From DASUXY01 sp036377675 (GTDB lineage: Bacteria; Bacillota; Bacilli; Bacillales; Amphibacillaceae): a stretch of DNA of 64,000 nt. Below, in pieces: positions 8,021 through 16,347 of this stretch (its first letter is position 1; every line of letters begins with the position of its first letter). The notes beneath the pieces are model-generated. The model was not told the origin of the DNA and searched no databases. It saw only the letters and a list, made by a program, of their open reading frames with translations. The stretch covers positions 1 to 64,000 of the forward strand of contig DASUXY010000026.1 in the NCBI GenBank assembly GCA_036377675.1, given 5' to 3'. The position numbers were made by a program, and so were the translations under genes.

Positions 8021-8290
8021 TTAAAAATCAAAAATAGACTCTCCATTGGCTTCATCATGATCGATTTGAACATCATTGTTAGAGAAACTTGTTGATGTCT
8101 GCTCGCTCACACGCCTTTCATCCTCTGATATTTTCACTTCAGCACTAGAGTCATTTGTAACTAATAAATCACCTAACAATTGTAGATGACGGATATGCAT
8201 GCTCATTTTTTCTCGCTGATGGACAGATCGTTTCGCCTGCTGTAATTCATGAAACATTTTTTGTAAAATTGTATCATATGAGACACCCAA
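8021..8290 (-). CDS. ywdI: YwdI family protein (DUF5327)
   Basis: This 89-residue soluble protein has an N-terminal helical hairpin (YDTILQKMFHELQQAKRSVH followed by REKMSMHIRHLQLLGDLLV), an acidic low-complexity middle, and the short conserved C-terminal tail SIFDF. The layout is that of the YwdI/DUF5327 family, whose function is unknown. The start is TTG 8290, 8 bases after AGGAGG; the ATG within that spacer is out of frame. It lies immediately upstream of ywdK, as in B. subtilis. Confidence 0.8.
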   Translation of the reverse strand: MGVSYDTILQKMFHELQQAKRSVHQREKMSMHIRHLQLLGDLLVTNDSSAEVKISEDERRVSEQTSTSFSNNDVQIDHDEANGESIFDF

Positions 8291-8421
8291 TCATGGTCCC
8301 TCCTTTAGTAAACGCTTCGTTTTTAGTATATCACTTTTCACTCTTTTTTTAATGATTTATGTATGGAGGTCATCATTCTTCCACCCATTTTAACGACTGG
8401 ACAATCGAAGTCATATAAACA

Positions 8422-8450
8422 TAAAAAAAGCCTTGAATACATTTCAAGAC
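8422..8450 (-). terminator. Rho-independent terminator, minus strand
   Basis: On the minus strand CTTGAA pairs with TTCAAG around a short loop and is followed by GCTTTTTTT. It would terminate the leftward small ORF at 8667-8798. Confidence 0.65.
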
Positions 8451-8666
8451 ATTTTAAACGAGCACGGCACCTTATAACATGACACGTAAAAAAAGTTTTT
8501 CACATCTCTTCGTATATACAGGGAGTGAGATCATTGCTTTAACAAATGAACACCGACATGTCGGCTGGTCCGGCGAATTTCAAGCACACTTGAAATATAC
8601 GATTGTACAATCTGTCGTTTAACGCCATGAATACGACGATCGCTCACCATGTTATACAGACACGGT

Positions 8667-8798
8667 TTATAGTTGGATTTCCTCCTTTTCTTCAACATAG
8701 CGTTCAAAAACCCATTGCAAAAACTCCAGCTCCTTTTTCTCAAGCTTACGACCAAGCTTTTCCTCCGCATCGTGACACATTTGCAAAAAGTCTTTCAT
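8667..8798 (-). CDS. Short ORF (43 aa), acidic-basic helical peptide
   Basis: This frame reads MKDFLQMCHDAEEKLGRKLE onward and ends ERYVEEKEEIQL: an amphipathic, strongly charged helix with no membrane segment. A G-rich RBS (GGGGGGAA) lies just before the ATG, and a T-tailed terminator lies about 215 bases downstream. The longer overlapping frame 8531-8770 gives an unstructured Arg/Ser-rich product and is rejected. The composition strongly suggests a genuine small protein; I do not recognise its family. Confidence 0.55.
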   Translation of the reverse strand: MKDFLQMCHDAEEKLGRKLEKKELEFLQWVFERYVEEKEEIQL

Positions 8799-8971
8799 CC
8801 GCTATTCCCCCCAACGGAATTACTATACTTACATGATAGTATAGCTCTCTTTTAGAGAGAATTCAATGAATCTTTTTAAAATTTATAAAATATGCTGAAA
8901 ATGTCCTATGCAAAAATAGGCATATTAGCCTACTGATTTCATGGTTCATTTTGGAAAATGATTGTTCCTGT

Positions 8972-9000
8972 TTGATGTTTTCTTAAAAAAAGAATAAAAT
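8972..9000 (+). promoter_or_regulatory. Candidate sigma-A promoter of the YjiH-family gene
   Basis: TTGATG (8972-8977) and TAAAAT (8995-9000) are spaced by 17 bases. The predicted start site (about 9007) lies just upstream of the ARG box at 9015-9032, so a bound repressor would overlap early transcribed DNA. Confidence 0.5.
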
Positions 9001-9014
9001 AGACGTTGTACTTA

Positions 9015-9032
9015 AATGTATAATCATACATT
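9015..9032 (+). promoter_or_regulatory. Candidate ARG box (ArgR/AhrC operator)
   Basis: AATGTATAATCATACATT is an 18-base palindrome that fits the ArgR/AhrC consensus wnTGnATwwwwATnCAnw at every fixed base, with one C in the central A/T tetrad. With its flanks it is a perfect 8+8 inverted repeat around a 4-base centre (9014-9033). It lies 50 bases before the start of the YjiH-family gene and just downstream of the candidate promoter. Confidence 0.6.
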
Positions 9033-9082
9033 TATTTATATAATTTATACAATATAGGACAAAAAATGAAGGAGGGACAGCA

Positions 9083-10432
9083 ATGAATAACAACTCTTAT
9101 ACGCGAAGCGATCATTTGAAATTTATCATTCCATCGTTTATCGGTATTATTCTATTTATGTTACCTGTAAAGACGGCTGACGGATTTACAATTACAATTG
9201 CTATTTTTGCCGATTGGATACAAGCGATTTTAGCCGATCATTTATCGCTCATCATGATGGTGATTATTATCATAAGCGCGGTCATGACCGTTGTAGGTAA
9301 AATGTCCGATGGTCGTTTGTTCAACACGATACCGTTTTTTGAAAAACTATTCTATGTGAGTCCCTTTTGGGCCATTGTGCGAATAATCGCGGCTATTTTT
9401 GCCGTAATGGTTTATTTCGAGCTTGGACCAGAGGCCATTTATAGTGATGATACAGGAAAGCTACTGTTAGACGATTTATTACACGTCTTGTTTTCCGTTT
9501 TTTTATTTGCTGGTCTATTTTTACCATTATTAATGAACTTTGGGTTACTTGAACTGTTTGGAACGTTAATGACAAAAATAATGCGCCCACTCTTCAAGCT
9601 TCCAGGCCGTTCATCCATCGATGCGTTAACATCATGGATCGGGGATGGAACGATTGGAGTACTACTGACAAGTAAGCAGTATGAAAGTGGTTATTATACG
9701 AAGCGAGAAGCAATCGTGATCGGTACAACATTTTCTATTGTGTCCATCACATTTACGTTAGTCATCATTAAAGAAGTCGGTTTAGGACATATGTTTGTGC
9801 CTTTCTACTTAACTGTAATCATCGCTGGATTTGTGGCTGCACTCATCATGCCACGGATTCCTCCACTCTCACGTAAAGAAGACGTTTATATTGATGGGGC
9901 GACTGAAAAAGTCGATGAATCAATCCCTAAAGGTTATACCAGTCTTTCGTACGGCTATAAAAAGGCTTTAGACCGCGCAAAACAAGAAACAAAGATTGGA
10001 AAGTTTTTTAAAGAAGGAGTACAAAACGTCCTTGATATGTGGTTAGGCGTCGCCCCAGTCGTGATGACATTCGGTTTGATCGCCTTAATCATTGCCGAAT
10101 ATACACCCATTTTCCAATGGCTCGGGTTGCCTTTTGTACCACTCCTTGAACTGATGCAAGTCCCTTATGCCCAAGAAGCTTCAGAGACGATTTTAATTGG
10201 ATTTGCTGACATGTTCTTGCCGGCAGTCATCGGCGCGTCGATTGAAGCCGAAATCACTCGATTTATCATAGCAACTTTATCGGTTACACAACTGATTTAC
10301 ATGTCAGAAGTTGGTGGACTGTTGTTAGGGTCAAAAGTTCCTGTTTCCTTTAAGGACTTATTTATCATCTTCCTCTTACGGACAATGATTACGCTACCGA
10401 TTATCGTTCTAATTGCTCACATTATTTTTTAA
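9083..10432 (+). CDS. YjiH family membrane protein (nucleoside-recognition/Gate domain)
   Basis: This is a 449-residue polytopic membrane protein of the YjiH family, which carries two Gate (nucleoside-recognition) domains. Visible landmarks are a first Gate segment with LPGRSSIDALTSWIGDGTIG (about 175-195), the second with GVAPVVMTFGLIALI, and PAVIGASIEAEITRFIIATL near the C-terminus. About ten hydrophobic segments are present, with a charged loop around residues 275-315. AAGGAGGGAC precedes the ATG. Substrate and direction of transport are not established for the family. The ARG box upstream suggests an arginine-linked substrate here (inference). A strong terminator follows, so it is monocistronic. 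Confidence 0.8.
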   Translation: MNNNSYTRSDHLKFIIPSFIGIILFMLPVKTADGFTITIAIFADWIQAILADHLSLIMMVIIIISAVMTVVGKMSDGRLFNTIPFFEKLFYVSPFWAIVRIIAAIFAVMVYFELGPEAIYSDDTGKLLLDDLLHVLFSVFLFAGLFLPLLMNFGLLELFGTLMTKIMRPLFKLPGRSSIDALTSWIGDGTIGVLLTSKQYESGYYTKREAIVIGTTFSIVSITFTLVIIKEVGLGHMFVPFYLTVIIAGFVAALIMPRIPPLSRKEDVYIDGATEKVDESIPKGYTSLSYGYKKALDRAKQETKIGKFFKEGVQNVLDMWLGVAPVVMTFGLIALIIAEYTPIFQWLGLPFVPLLELMQVPYAQEASETILIGFADMFLPAVIGASIEAEITRFIIATLSVTQLIYMSEVGGLLLGSKVPVSFKDLFIIFLLRTMITLPIIVLIAHIIF

Positions 10433-10461
10433 TTCGTCTCGATAGACATATAGACCTATGT

Positions 10462-10504
10462 AAAAAAACAAGTGCGTCATTAAAGACAGCAACTTGTTTT
10501 TTTA
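10462..10504. terminator. Bidirectional terminator
   Basis: AAAAAAACAAGT pairs with ACTTGTTTTTTT across an 18-base loop. A-tract and T-tract allow function on both strands, between the YjiH-family gene and the convergent acyltransferase. Confidence 0.8.
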
Positions 10505-10605
10505 CGAAATATATAAACAAAAAAAGGGGGGTATTGTAATATACGAATGAGCTGACAAAAATGTTTCATATTTTTGTAAAATCCTTCAAAACGCTTAGAT
10601 TTTGC

Positions 10606-11613
10606 CTATTTTGCTTGCTCTCTCCTACATACGTTTCGCAGCATCGACGTACTTCCTTCAACGAATGGTTGCCATATTCCTAAGACAGGCTTGCTCGATA
10701 AGAGAAGGACAATAAGAGCAGACAGCGCACCCAATCCAAATAGATCAAAAATATGATCCACTGCAAACAGATTTGTTTCTCTGAAGTATTGAATAAAAAA
10801 CCCGTGTAACAAATAAACGTATAATGTTCGCGAACCGAGTATTGTCAATCGGCCTCTTGCAGTTGGAACCCATGCGAGTATACTCATCGCCATTAATGTT
10901 GATGTTACATAAACAAGTAATCGAGCTAAACCGCCATATTCTTCTAAGCCTAACGTTCCGTAAGACTTCGATGCAAGTAGCCAACCCGAATTGAAATCAG
11001 GAGCTACATAGATCCCGATGGCGACAACTACCATAATAATGAGAGCAGTTACCTTCATCGTTTTCTTCTTCAACAGCATCACATGATCTTTCTTTAGCCA
11101 ATAACCAAGCAAAAAGAATGGAAAAAAAACAAATGTTCTTGACAAACTAAATGTATGACCAATTTCATCAAAGTAGCCGACAATTAATCCTATTAGAATG
11201 GCAATCGTTACCCCAATGACTGGAGGGATTTTTTTAAACCAATAAAGGAGCATATGCCAACAAAATAAGCTAAACAAAAACCATAAAGACCAATGCGGAT
11301 AAAAAATTCCCGCTTGCCAATCGGATTTTCCAATGAAAAAATAATAGATTGTATATATACTTTGAAAAATGAGGTATGGAAGTAATAGTTTCTTAGCGAG
11401 ATTCATGATGTATTGTTTATTTCCTGAACCTTTAGCAAAAAAACCAGATAAAAAGATAAAAGCTGGCATGTGAAAGGTATATATCCACATATATAATGTG
11501 TCGATTCCACTTGATTCGCCCGTGAAAGGTTGAATCATATGGCCAAAGACGACTAAAAAAATCAATAAAACTTTAGCATTATCAAAATAAGCATTCCGTT
11601 CCACGTCACTCAT
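10606..11613 (-). CDS. Membrane acyltransferase family 3 (COG3594-like)
   Basis: This is an integral membrane O-acyltransferase of the acyl_transf_3 family, close in layout to the fucose 4-O-acetylase-like branch (B. subtilis YkrP/YfiQ type). These enzymes acetylate cell-surface sugars or polymers. About ten membrane segments are visible. The conserved N-terminal motif is NAYFDNAKVLLIFLVVFGHM, with the catalytic-type His; FHMPAFIFLSGFFAKG and the late LYVYLLHGFFIQYF are also family signatures. The ATG at 11613 directly abuts AAAGG; GTG 11604 (8 bases from AAAGGA, 332 aa) is an equally likely start. The substrate cannot be read from the sequence. Confidence 0.85.
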   Translation of the reverse strand: MSDVERNAYFDNAKVLLIFLVVFGHMIQPFTGESSGIDTLYMWIYTFHMPAFIFLSGFFAKGSGNKQYIMNLAKKLLLPYLIFQSIYTIYYFFIGKSDWQAGIFYPHWSLWFLFSLFCWHMLLYWFKKIPPVIGVTIAILIGLIVGYFDEIGHTFSLSRTFVFFPFFLLGYWLKKDHVMLLKKKTMKVTALIIMVVVAIGIYVAPDFNSGWLLASKSYGTLGLEEYGGLARLLVYVTSTLMAMSILAWVPTARGRLTILGSRTLYVYLLHGFFIQYFRETNLFAVDHIFDLFGLGALSALIVLLLSSKPVLGIWQPFVEGSTSMLRNVCRREQAK

Positions 11614-11953
11614 CCTTTGTTAATCTATGATTAGCTATCGAAAGATTCTTTTTGACATGGTTTCGCTAAAAAGTTAAGATACTCTATATTCATCTTATCT
11701 GTTTATCGATCGAACTTCATGGATTTTGCAGTAATTTCACATGGTTGTTAGTCCTTTGTTAATGAATTGACAAATTGAAAAGAAATTGTAAACTTTATGA
11801 AAATGAAAAGTGTGACGTGACGTGGAAGCGACATGTGCGCTAAGCTAAAGACTCACAGAGCGAATCCTTTTTCTAGTGTGAAAAAGAAGCAATCGTGTCG
11901 GTACGAAGTATCTGTTTCATTAAATTACGGATTGTTCTCGGGATGAGTGCAAG
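11614..11953. other. Intergenic region between acyltransferase and ku
   Basis: Upstream of the acyltransferase and downstream of ku (both leftward). I see no convincing ORF, RNA motif or strong terminator; the plus-strand frame 11895-12179 is the antisense shadow of ku. Confidence 0.5.
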
Positions 11954-12772
11954 TTACTGGACAACTTTTTTTCTTTTAGAAGGCGCTTTTTGTTTATCTT
12001 CCGTTGCACGCTTCAGCGATAATTCCAACGCATCCATTAAATTCGTCACATTATCGGGTGTCGTTTTTTCTTTAGCAGTAACTGTTTCACGTTCCCCTTG
12101 TTTCTCTTCAATCAAGTCAATAAGTGCTGTTCGATATTCATCAACATATTTTTCAGGGTCAAACGTAGTCGTTAATTGATTGATTAACAATTTCGCTGTC
12201 TCTAACTCCTTCTCACTCACCTCTACCTGTTCTGGAATGTTCGGTACATCCATCACTTGACGAACTTCATCTGGATAGTGTATCGTCTCTACAACAATCG
12301 TCTCTTCATACACACGGATCACAGCCATTCGTTCCTTCGAGCGAATCATCATTTTCGCAACGCCTATTTTCCCCGTATCTTGCAAAGCTGCTCGTAGTAA
12401 GCCATACGCTTTTTTTCCGCCTTCATTTGGCGATAAAAAATAACTTTTATCAAAATAAATCGGATCAATTTCCTCTAAGCTCACGAAATCAATAATTTCC
12501 ACAGCTTTATCGACGGTCTCTTTTTTTAACGCTTGTAATTCGTCGTCTTCCAAAACAACGAATTTATTTTTGGCATATTCATACGCTTTCACTATTTCAT
12601 CATTCGTCACTTCACGCTCACATACGGGACAAACTTTTTCATATTTTATCGGTGACTGACATTCTTTATGGAGCTGCCGAAGCTGAATATCTTTATTTTC
12701 TGTTGCGGCATGCATTTTTACTGGAATATTAACTAATCCAAAACTAATCGTCCCTTTCCACATCGTGTGCAT
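11954..12772 (-). CDS. ku: DNA end-binding protein Ku
   Basis: Bacterial Ku forms a homodimeric ring on broken DNA ends and recruits LigD for non-homologous end joining, important in spores and stationary cells. The start is ATG 12772, 8 bases after AAAGGAGG, which gives the family N-terminus MHTMWKGTISFGLVNIPVKM and 272 residues; upstream in-frame codons are not part of the gene. The beta-barrel core runs to about residue 210 (VCPVCEREVTNDEIVKAYEY, SYFLSPNEGGKKAYGLLRAA). The C-terminal tail ends in basic residues (KAPSKRKKVVQ), like the DNA-binding tails of other bacterial Ku proteins. It is divergent from ligD. Confidence 0.95.
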   Translation of the reverse strand: MHTMWKGTISFGLVNIPVKMHAATENKDIQLRQLHKECQSPIKYEKVCPVCEREVTNDEIVKAYEYAKNKFVVLEDDELQALKKETVDKAVEIIDFVSLEEIDPIYFDKSYFLSPNEGGKKAYGLLRAALQDTGKIGVAKMMIRSKERMAVIRVYEETIVVETIHYPDEVRQVMDVPNIPEQVEVSEKELETAKLLINQLTTTFDPEKYVDEYRTALIDLIEEKQGERETVTAKEKTTPDNVTNLMDALELSLKRATEDKQKAPSKRKKVVQ

Positions 12773-12951
12773 ATAAAAAACCTCCTTTGTAAATAGTTTG
12801 TCGACTTCTCCTTTGTTTATCCGTATCATTTCATTTTTTTGACTCGCGATGTCCATCCAAGTTTTTTGTACCACATATGTGACATGGGTCATCAGTGCAT
12901 TTGGGTAACGTCAAAATGGATGTATTTAAAATATAAGGAGAACCTAATCGT

Positions 12952-12999
12952 ATGAGAAAATGGTTCTGCTACAAACGACATCATCTGATTTGTCAATAG
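12952..12999 (+). CDS. 15-codon leader ORF upstream of ligD
   Basis: ATG 12952 follows AAGGAG at 11-base spacing and encodes MRKWFCYKRHHLICQ before a TAG. In the same frame, after the stop, QEGD leads to a second mini-frame MYLDHKRF with its own AGAAGG. This could be a leader peptide, a tiny gene with a nonsense mutation, or chance. It lies about 125 bases before the ligD start. Confidence 0.3.
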   Translation: MRKWFCYKRHHLICQ

Positions 13000-13124
13000 C
13001 AAGAAGGCGATATGTATTTAGATCACAAACGATTTTAGTGCAATCTTTAAAAAACATGTGGATTACACCTACTCAGTATAAACAAACTGTCGAAACTTAT
13101 TTTTATAAAAGGAGGGTTTATGCG

Positions 13125-14936
13125 ATGGAGCTCATGAAGCCTATTGCTCGGACAGAAATCCCTGTCGGCAAAGATTGGGTATATGAAGTGAAATATGACG
13201 GATTTCGCTGTCTACTCCTTTGGACAAGTGACGATGTTCAACTTAAAAGTAGAAATCAAAATGATTTAACGAACAAATTTCCGGAAATTATCCGTTTTTG
13301 CAAACAAAAACAACCGTTCGTTGAATCACTTTTACCAGTCATCCTTGACGGAGAATTAGTTGTGTTAAATAACGAGTTTCAAGCGAATTTTTCTTGGATG
13401 CAAACACGGGGACGATTAAGCAACGAAACGTCCATTCATCAAGCGGCAACTACCCGACCGAGTACTTTTTTAAGTTTTGATTTTTTACAACTTCAAGGGG
13501 TGGACGTTGGGGAAATGAGCTATATGGAGCGAAAAAAAACACTCCATACGTTCATTTCTCACCTTCGTGAAGAACGACGCTCGCTGAATCGGATTGAATA
13601 CGTTGACACGTTTGCTTGTCCAGACGATATTCAATTCTTACTATTTAACCATAAAGGAGAAGGGATCATCGCGAAGCGGAAAAAGAGCGTCTATCAACCC
13701 GGGACAAAACATCACGATTGGTTCAAAATTAAAAATTGGCGCACATTGTACGGATTTCTAACGGCTTACAATCACGACAATGACTATTTCACAGTGAGCA
13801 TTTTCAAAAACGGAATGACTACAAAGATTGGAACGTGCAAACACGGGACAAGCACCCATGTGCTCCAAACGATGAAAGATTTCTTTATGGAAAAAGGTTC
13901 GAAGCGAGAACATCTCTATACCCTTCCTCCGGCGATCTGCACTACGATTCAGTCGCTTGATTTTCATAACGGCGAACTACGTGAACCACAATTTAAAGAC
14001 ATTGCGATTCCTTTATCACCTAAGGCATGCACCTATGAAAAGATGCAACTCGACATGGCGATGCTTCCAAAAAACGTTGACATTACAAATACGGACAAAG
14101 TTTTTTGGCCTGATGTCCCTGTGACAAAAGGCGAATTACTCGTCTATATGCGCGAAATATCGCCCTATATGTTACCGTTTTTAAAAAATCGTCTACTGAC
14201 GATGATTCGCTGTCCAGATGGTGTGACGAAGGAAAGTTTTTACCAAAAGCACCTTCCGTCGTATGCCCCTTCTTATGTTAAAGGCGTCCAATTCGAAGAA
14301 GAAACATTCATCTGCTGTGATCGACTCGATGCATTACTTTGGTTAGCCAATCACGGAGCGGTAGAATATCATATCCCTTTTCAAACGATTCATCATGATG
14401 ACCCGGTGGAAATCGTTTTTGATCTTGACCCGCCCCATAGAGATCAATTCGATTTAGCGATTGAGGCGGCTCGACTCATCAAACAGCTACTCGATGACTT
14501 ACAACTTACTTCGTTTGTGAAGACATCCGGAAACAAAGGATTGCAAGTGTATATTCCCCTTCCCGAACGCCAGATGACGTATGACGAGACAGCACTTTTT
14601 ACAAAAGCGATTGCCAAAACAATTGAACAAGCCTACCCACAATTCTTTACAACGGAACGATTTAAAGAAAAAAGAAAAGGCCGTCTCTACATTGACTACG
14701 TCCAACATGGAAAACATAAAACAATAGTCGCACCATATTCTCCTCGGAAAACAGCAGAAGCCTCCATCGCTACACCACTCTATTGGGAAGAAGTGAAAGA
14801 AGGGTTACGTCCCGAACAATTCACCCTTCCCGATATGCTCGACCGAGTCCAAACGAACGGCTGTCCATTTAACACTTATTTTGAAGCCGGAAAGCACCAA
14901 CATATCGTTCCGTTAAAAAAATTAATTACCCCATAA
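13125..14936 (+). CDS. ligD: NHEJ DNA ligase/polymerase LigD
   Basis: LigD seals double-strand breaks held by Ku. The domain order is ligase then polymerase, as in B. subtilis LigD (YkoU). The N-terminal ATP-dependent ligase has the adenylated Lys23 in YEVKYDGFRC, GEGIIAKRKKSVYQPG and KIKNWRT. The C-terminal archaeo-eukaryotic primase-like domain has VFDLDPPHRD (metal-binding DLD), KTSGNKGLQVYIPL and GRLYIDYVQ. There is no separate phosphoesterase domain, as usual in Bacillus. The start at ATG 13125 is 8 bases after GGAGGG and gives 603 aa; the reading frame upstream to 12960 is noncoding leader. A terminator follows. Confidence 0.95.
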   Translation: MELMKPIARTEIPVGKDWVYEVKYDGFRCLLLWTSDDVQLKSRNQNDLTNKFPEIIRFCKQKQPFVESLLPVILDGELVVLNNEFQANFSWMQTRGRLSNETSIHQAATTRPSTFLSFDFLQLQGVDVGEMSYMERKKTLHTFISHLREERRSLNRIEYVDTFACPDDIQFLLFNHKGEGIIAKRKKSVYQPGTKHHDWFKIKNWRTLYGFLTAYNHDNDYFTVSIFKNGMTTKIGTCKHGTSTHVLQTMKDFFMEKGSKREHLYTLPPAICTTIQSLDFHNGELREPQFKDIAIPLSPKACTYEKMQLDMAMLPKNVDITNTDKVFWPDVPVTKGELLVYMREISPYMLPFLKNRLLTMIRCPDGVTKESFYQKHLPSYAPSYVKGVQFEEETFICCDRLDALLWLANHGAVEYHIPFQTIHHDDPVEIVFDLDPPHRDQFDLAIEAARLIKQLLDDLQLTSFVKTSGNKGLQVYIPLPERQMTYDETALFTKAIAKTIEQAYPQFFTTERFKEKRKGRLYIDYVQHGKHKTIVAPYSPRKTAEASIATPLYWEEVKEGLRPEQFTLPDMLDRVQTNGCPFNTYFEAGKHQHIVPLKKLITP

Positions 14937-14939
14937 ATA

Positions 14940-14973
14940 AAAGGCTACACACAACTTGTGAATAGCCTTTTTA
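14940..14973 (+). terminator. Rho-independent terminator of ligD
   Basis: AAGGCTA pairs with TAGCCTTTTT across a 15-base loop immediately behind the stop codon. Confidence 0.8.
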
Positions 14974-15046
14974 ATCGAATGCTCATCAAATGAATGTTCT
15001 AGATGTTTGTTTTCTTATTTTCCTCTTTTTCACTAGCATTGTAACG

Positions 15047-15808
15047 TTAACGTCGTTTCTGTTTCAACTTCGGACTTGAAGCAAACCAACCAACGAGTGC
15101 AATACCGATTAAAACGACGTAAAATGTTATTTTCCAACCTGTTGATTGTGGGAAACTTTGTGGAATGATCGCCACATCCTCATGTGCCAATGTAATAATC
15201 GCTAATTTAATCCCTACCCATCCAACAATCACAAAAGCAGCAACTTCTAAACTGGGCCGTTTATGTAGCAACCCTACGAAAACATTCGCTGCAAAACGCA
15301 TTAAAATGACGCCAATCATTCCACCTGCAAATACAACGATAAATTGACCAGTATCGAGACTACCAATTTGTCCCAACCCTGTTGGTGGTAAGGCAACAGC
15401 TAAAGCGACTGCCGCTAAGATGGAATCAACAGCAAATGCCAAATCAGCAATTTCCACTTTCAATACCGTCATCCAAAAACCGCTACGATTTCCTTTCACT
15501 TTTACATCGGCTTTAGGAGAAGGAGAAAATTTACTATATAAACTTTTAATCGAGATGAACAATAAATACGCGGCCCCAATCGCTTGTAATTGCCAGACGT
15601 CCACTAAAAACGAGATGATGAATAATGAACCAAACCGTAAAACGAACGCTCCTACCAATCCATAAAATAGTGCTTTCCGACGCTCTTTCTCTGGTAAATG
15701 TTTCACCATAATGGCTAAAACGAGCGCATTATCTGCCGCTAAAAGACCTTCTAGCCCAATTAAAATGAACAACACCCATACGTACTCAAACAATAATTGC
15801 ATGTCCAT
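15047..15808 (-). CDS. ykoY: TerC family membrane protein (YkoY type, Mn2+ homeostasis)
   Basis: This 253-residue TerC-family protein has seven hydrophobic segments and the two conserved acidic membrane motifs GLEGLLAADNALVLAIMV (from residue 18) and KVEIADLAFAVDSILAAVAL. In B. subtilis the homologues YceF and YkoY protect against manganese excess and help metallate exported enzymes. The gene is controlled by a yybP-ykoY manganese riboswitch in its leader, which supports the same role here. AAGGAGAG lies about 8 bases before the ATG at 15808. The C-terminus is basic (KLKQKRR). It stands alone and is convergent with ligD. Confidence 0.9.
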   Translation of the reverse strand: MDMQLLFEYVWVLFILIGLEGLLAADNALVLAIMVKHLPEKERRKALFYGLVGAFVLRFGSLFIISFLVDVWQLQAIGAAYLLFISIKSLYSKFSPSPKADVKVKGNRSGFWMTVLKVEIADLAFAVDSILAAVALAVALPPTGLGQIGSLDTGQFIVVFAGGMIGVILMRFAANVFVGLLHKRPSLEVAAFVIVGWVGIKLAIITLAHEDVAIIPQSFPQSTGWKITFYVVLIGIALVGWFASSPKLKQKRR

Positions 15809-15908
15809 TTCTGTTTCTCTCCTTAATCAAATTCAAATCCGACTGCAAAAAAAGAGAGGTAATGTTAAGCGATGTACTGTTTTCTCGTAACAGATTTATA
15901 CATCCCCA

Positions 15909-15943
15909 TAAAAAAATGATCCTCACCTATAGGCAAGAATCAT
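15909..15943 (-). terminator. Second terminator in the ykoY leader
   Basis: On the minus strand ATGATTCTTGCC pairs, with some G-U pairs, with GGTGAGGATCAT around the loop TATA and is followed by seven T residues. It lies between the riboswitch terminator and the ykoY start, so transcripts meet two terminators in series. Confidence 0.7.
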
Positions 15944-15945
15944 TT

Positions 15946-15980
15946 AAAAAAGACCCTTACCCATCTACGGTAAAGGTCTC
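15946..15980 (-). terminator. Riboswitch expression-platform terminator
   Basis: On the minus strand GACCTTTACC pairs with GGTAAGGGTC around a 7-base loop and is followed by TTTTTTAAA. Its 5' arm is also the 3' strand of the aptamer, so aptamer folding and termination exclude each other. Confidence 0.85.
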
Positions 15981-16062
15981 GCTAACAACAAATGTTGCCA
16001 ACTTAAGCCGGAGAAGTTACTCTCGTATTGACGACTTAGGTTGTCTAGCTACTCCCCTTTAT
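15971..16062 (-). promoter_or_regulatory. yybP-ykoY (Mn2+) riboswitch aptamer
   Basis: On the minus strand the leader opens with AAAGGGGAGTAGC, continues through CGAGAGTAACTTCTCCGGCT and closes with GCGAGACCTTTACC. These are the conserved elements of the yybP-ykoY motif, which binds Mn2+ at the docked internal loops. Metal binding is expected to hold the aptamer's 3' strand and prevent the terminator at 15946-15980, turning ykoY on when Mn2+ is high. The 106-codon plus-strand frame over this region is an artefact. Confidence 0.93.
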
Positions 16063-16347
16063 ACATTTATTCATACTTGTATTAAAGCATTCTTTGATGA
16101 AAAGTGTCAACTATTTAAACATACCTTTACCTCGATTACTATTAAGTTACCCATTTATGAACGGATTCATACATCTATTTAACCCTCTAAATCATAGGGT
16201 TTAAGAAGGATTACTTCTGCCAAAACTAGATAAAGAAGCAATTCATAGCAACACACTAGAGATTTTTTACATATTTTTAGTCCTACTTTCTATTTCACTC
16301 ATAAACAATTAAAATAGAACATATCATTTAGATAGGTTGTGATTGTA

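Noticed and set aside
8531..8650. 39-codon minus-strand frame MVSDRRIHGVKRQIVQSYIS onward
   Set aside because: No RBS and very basic composition; it may only be the untranslated 3' part of the small-ORF transcript at 8667-8798.
15862..16182. 106-codon plus-strand frame
   Set aside because: It covers the manganese riboswitch and its terminators, which explain the conserved sequence.
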